Shown: positions 60,704 to 64,000 of the stretch, in pieces
How positions within the stretch are numbered: the stretch's first letter is position 1
How the letters are laid out: every line of letters begins with the position of its first letter
Origin: Dryas octopetala
Taxonomy: Eukaryota; Streptophyta; Magnoliopsida; Rosales; Rosaceae
Assembly: GCA_963921425.1 (NCBI GenBank)
Contig: OY992833.1
Span: 7,413,228 to 7,477,227, forward strand
Reading direction: 5' to 3'
DNA length: 64,000 bases
Translations under genes and position numbers: made by a program
Notes under the pieces: model-generated
The model's input: the letters and a program-made list of their open reading frames with translations, nothing else
What the model was told of the DNA's origin: nothing
The model's database searches: none

Positions 60704-62385
60704 CACTATTAAGTACAAAACCAATGAAAACACAATCAATAGTTTTTTGTCCAAGTCGTTCTCTTTGGGAGAGGAATTTGAACATTTGCAAGACAACCCC
60801 ACACTTTGAGTATCTGATAAGTAGGTAATCTTTCTTTCCATACATCATATGGAGACTTGTTAGTCTTTTTGTGAGGGATTTTGTTCAAAACAGTGTTGGC
60901 AGCAAGTAAAGCATCACCCCACAAATTATGGGGAACCCCAAAACTATTCAACATGGAATTAATCATGTTTTTAAGAGCTCTATTTCTACGTTTAGCAACT
61001 CCATTTTGTTCGGGATTATATGGAGCAGTCGTTTGATGAATAATTCCATGTGAAGAACAAAATTCTGAAAATGCATTGGATTTGTATTCTCCTCCTTTAT
61101 CTGATCTCATAAATTTTATTCTTTTGTCAAGTTGATTCCCAACTTCTACCTTACATTTCTTAAACATATCCAAGGCTTCATCCTTGCTATGTATTAAGTA
61201 TACATAACAATATTTACTGCAATCATCTATGAAAGTTACATAGTAATTCTTCCCTCCATGACTTGGAGTGGATTTAGAATCGCATATATCACTATGTATT
61301 AATCCTAACACTTCATTTGATTTTTCAGGAATTGATTTAAATGATTGTGTTGCAAATTTCGATTCTGTACACACTTCACATTTATATATCTTATCATTCA
61401 TATTGCATTTAGGAAGTAGTCCTAAATTTACCATTCTATGTAAAGAACAATAATTCACATGTCCTAGTCTAGCATGCCATAAATCAGGAGAATCAATCAA
61501 GTAAGTAGAAGCCTTATTTATATTATTGATGACATCAGAAGCCAATACATTGAGTTTGAAGAGCCCCTCAGCCAGGTAGCCTTTTCCTACAAACATCTCG
61601 CCCTTTGTGAGTACAAACAAATCAAATTCGAAAACTAATTTAAATCCTTTGTTGCTCAACAAAGGGCCATAAACAAGGTTCTTCCAGATTTCTGGAACAT
61701 GCAACACATTTAGGAGAGTGAGTTCTTTTCCAGATGTGAATTTGAGAACCACTTTCCCTTTTCCTTCAATGGTAGATGCAGATGCATTTTCCATGAATAG
61801 TTTTTCTCCACCATTGATTGGTTCATATGTGGAGAACAGATTTTTCTCTCCACATATGTGTCTTGTTGCACTAGTATTGATCCACCAATCATTTTGGTCA
61901 TTGACCATGTTAACTTCAGAAACAACATCAGCCAAATTTTCTTCAGCCATGTTTGCTTGATTATTCTTATTTGGATTGGTGGAAGGATTCTAACCCTTAT
62001 GGTGGTGACAATCTTGTGCTTTATGTCTAGGCTTGCCACACACCTAGCAACTTCCTTTGATCTTGAAAATCTTGCCCTTGGGTGCATATGCTGGATTTTT
62101 GTCATTTTGTTTGCCTTTATTTTTATGGAATTTAGGCTTTGGCTTAAAAGTTCCTCCTTCAATGATATTGGCCTTGGCTTCAAAATGAGAAGCATCATTC
62201 TTCTCATTCTTTCTATTTTCATCTTCCACTTGGAGTTTGAGAACCAGATCTTCCATTGACATCTCTTCAGTTAGATGTTTGAGATATATCTTGAAATCTT
62301 TCCAAGATGATGGCAATTTTTCAATTATAGCCCCCACTTGGTATTTTTCATAGAGGTCCATCTCTTCAACATGTAACTCATGAAT
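60704..62385 (-). pseudogene. Ty1/copia gag, protease and integrase
   Basis: The minus strand reads gag (MDLYEKYQVGAIIEKLPSSW from 62361) and, after a TAG, a zinc knuckle (VCGKPRHKAQDC). The protease site is WWINTSATRHIC, where the family has an Asp-(Thr/Ser)-Gly motif, so the catalytic Asp is lost. GAG-pre-integrase (LWHARLGHVNYCSLHRM) and integrase core follow: first Asp in LIHSDICDS, second in MRSDKGGEYKS, Glu in APYNPEQNGVAKR. The frame runs to KVWGCLANVQIPLPKR, then shifts, and is cut at 60698. It is truncated at its N-terminus near 62385. Confidence 0.85.
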
Positions 62386-62805
62386 TATAATATGGGTTCT
62401 TCAACTTTAAGGGAAAGCAGATTGCCATTCATATAAGAGATGGGTTACTATCATAATCTTTTTGGTGACCTTTATATACATGAGAAATTATTCATACAGT
62501 GGGCAGCTTGGAATTAAGTTTTCATATTTATCAATTTTCTCATCTGTTTGAAAATATCAAATTGATAGGAAATGGCTCATGTGATACATGTATTACTGGA
62601 CATCATCACATTATTGGTTTCAAAAACTGCCCATATTGAGATTCGCTTTCTGGACACACAAGTTTGATGTTTATATGACTTCCATAAGAAAATGTCTTTT
62701 TCATGTGCGAAGCAATCAGTGTACTATCATGGACATGGCCATCCATATGGGATCGAGCACTTTTACACTTAGGACTTCAAGTCTAAACCTCTATGTGTTC
62801 GATGA
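62386..62805. other. Non-coding; nothing recognised
   Basis: This stretch upstream of the truncated copia gag has no supported gene or repeat. Confidence 0.4.
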
Positions 62806-62809
62806 TTAA

Positions 62810-63095
62810 TGGGCGAGATTGGCCCAAAAGCTTATGGGCAAGCTCGGCCTCCATGTTTAATGGCGAGCATGACCTCCATATTTATGGTGTGCACGGCCTA
62901 TGTTTAGTGGCGTGCACGACCTATTTTTAGTGGCGTGCATGACTTTGTTGGTATGCACGGCCTATGTTTAGAAGCGTGCATGACCTTGTCGATGAAAAAC
63001 ACACATGTCTTGTCGGTGTGCTCGAATTATGTTTAGTGGTGTGCACAGCCTATGTTTAGTGGTATGCACGACCCTATTGGTGTGCATGGCCTATT
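62810..63095 (+). repeat. Minisatellite, GTGCACGGCCTATGTTTAGT type
   Basis: About ten imperfect units of 22-30 bases vary around GTGTGCACGGCCTATGTTTA, with some carrying GCATGACC or TCGGCCTCC. The array shows degeneration at its left edge. Confidence 0.85.
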
Positions 63096-63099
63096 ATGG

Positions 63100-64000
63100 A
63101 GAAATCCTTTCCGAAGGGGATACATTAATTACATTTATATATGAAAAATCGAGATATGGTGATATAACGCAGGGTCTTCCGTGTTGCCAAGGTTGAGTAC
63201 AAAACAAAAAGGAAAGAATTACGATAGTAATGGAACCTAAACGCCAGAGCTACAACAAGAAACCAAAAATAAAATTCACTAGCAACGTCGAAGACGCTAC
63301 GTCGACGTCGTACTGAGGATACCTGAGGGTTTGAAAAGCTGGATCAAAGAAGTCCTCCATTCCATGAATGATCACTCGTCTTTCACTTGAGTACCTGACC
63401 ACCACCTTCAAAAAAAAAAATAAAAAATTCTTTTGGCGGTTTGATGCTGAACGATATTGTTCCATTCGACGGTTTGGTGTTGAACGAAACTAAAAGTTCA
63501 GAAACTGGCACGAGTTATTTTTTTCGGCAGACACCCACCGAAAAATCTTGTTCTATTTGGAGGATTACTTCCGAACGAAACTTTTAGTTTCAGCGGATGA
63601 TAGCCGAACGGCCTATGAAAGGGTGGTGTGGGTGGGTTGGTGCGAGCAAAAGGGGAGAGGAGAGGAGGGTCGATGTGGTTGGGTTGATAAGCCAGAGAGA
63701 GAAAGCTAGGGAGGGATGAGAGAGAAGGAAAGAGAGAGAGGGAAAGAAAGAGAAAGGGAAGAGTGGTTGGCAGTGGGAGGTTGGCGTCGGCGTCGGCGGT
63801 GAGAAGGAAAGAGAGAGAGGAGGAGGTGTGTACGGGGGGGTGGCTAGGTTGGGTTGATAAGCCAGAGAAAGGGAGGAGAGAAGGAAAGAGAGAGAGAGGA
63901 GGGGGTGTGTAGGTTTTTTTTTTGGTCAACTAGGTGTGTGGTGAAATAAGGGTATTTGGTAATTTGTGGGATGTGTTTTGAGATTTTGAATGAGTGTTGC
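63100..64000. other. Non-coding, GA-rich toward the end
   Basis: The stretch 63430-63615 holds degenerate inverted motifs (TTCGGCAGACACCCACCGAA). From 63650 it is GA-rich with a direct duplication of GGTTGGGTTGATAAGCCAGA at about 63679 and 63849. The frames on the minus strand consist mainly of Pro, Leu and Ser and are not supported. A host gene may continue beyond the window, but nothing shows it. Confidence 0.45.

Noticed and set aside
63498..63929. 143-codon Pro/Ser/Leu frame on the minus strand
   Set aside because: Low-complexity GA-rich DNA containing a tandem duplication; no domain and no supporting splice structure.

Overview
The window is nuclear DNA from a flowering plant, most likely a eudicot. 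It is AT-rich, its introns are plant-like (GT-AG plus one GC-AG), pyrimidine and GA microsatellites are common, and plant transposon families are nested inside one another. Nothing bacterial is present. I cannot name the species.

Layout. 1-4008: AT-rich repeat remnants and a pyrimidine-rich stretch that could be 5' noncoding exons. 4009-7223: a large inverted repeat (arms about 1.2 kb) around a GGCATGCC-type palindromic minisatellite; the right arm holds exon 1 and nearly all of intron 1 of the only recognisable host gene. 6840-8917: that gene, seven exons, 227 aa, a CIA30-domain protein (complex I intermediate-associated protein 30 family). 9847-10331: a Tourist/Harbinger-like MITE with a TTA target duplication. 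10738-15340: an LTR plus a decayed gypsy gag. 16241-27055: several copies of a long LTR-like family ('X', starting TGTAACG), one with a clear 5-bp target duplication, beside a broken CACTA transposase fragment.

28809-41743 is a complete 12.9-kb CACTA (En/Spm) transposon with TTA target duplications, 15-bp perfect termini, subterminal repeats and two minus-strand genes. One is a tnp2-type transposase with a single in-frame amber codon. The other is an apparently intact 12-exon gene joining a plant transposase-like N-terminal half to a Ulp1-like cysteine protease domain.

The CACTA element sits in an old minus-strand Athila-like gypsy element (G1). Its parts run from a 5' LTR near 60698, a tRNA-Asp primer site at 58871-58888, and gag-pro at 57261-55546, to RT/RNase H/integrase at 49639-47845 and 42828-41906. 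G1 was later split by a second gypsy element with gag only (G2, 49640-55537), by an X solo-LTR-like element (42829-47839) that itself carries another X element (43698-46711), and by the CACTA element. A decayed Ty1/copia element (59330-62385) is interleaved with the G1 5' LTR. 62386-64000 holds a minisatellite and GA-rich low-complexity DNA. Apart from the CIA30-family gene, everything recognisable is transposon-derived.
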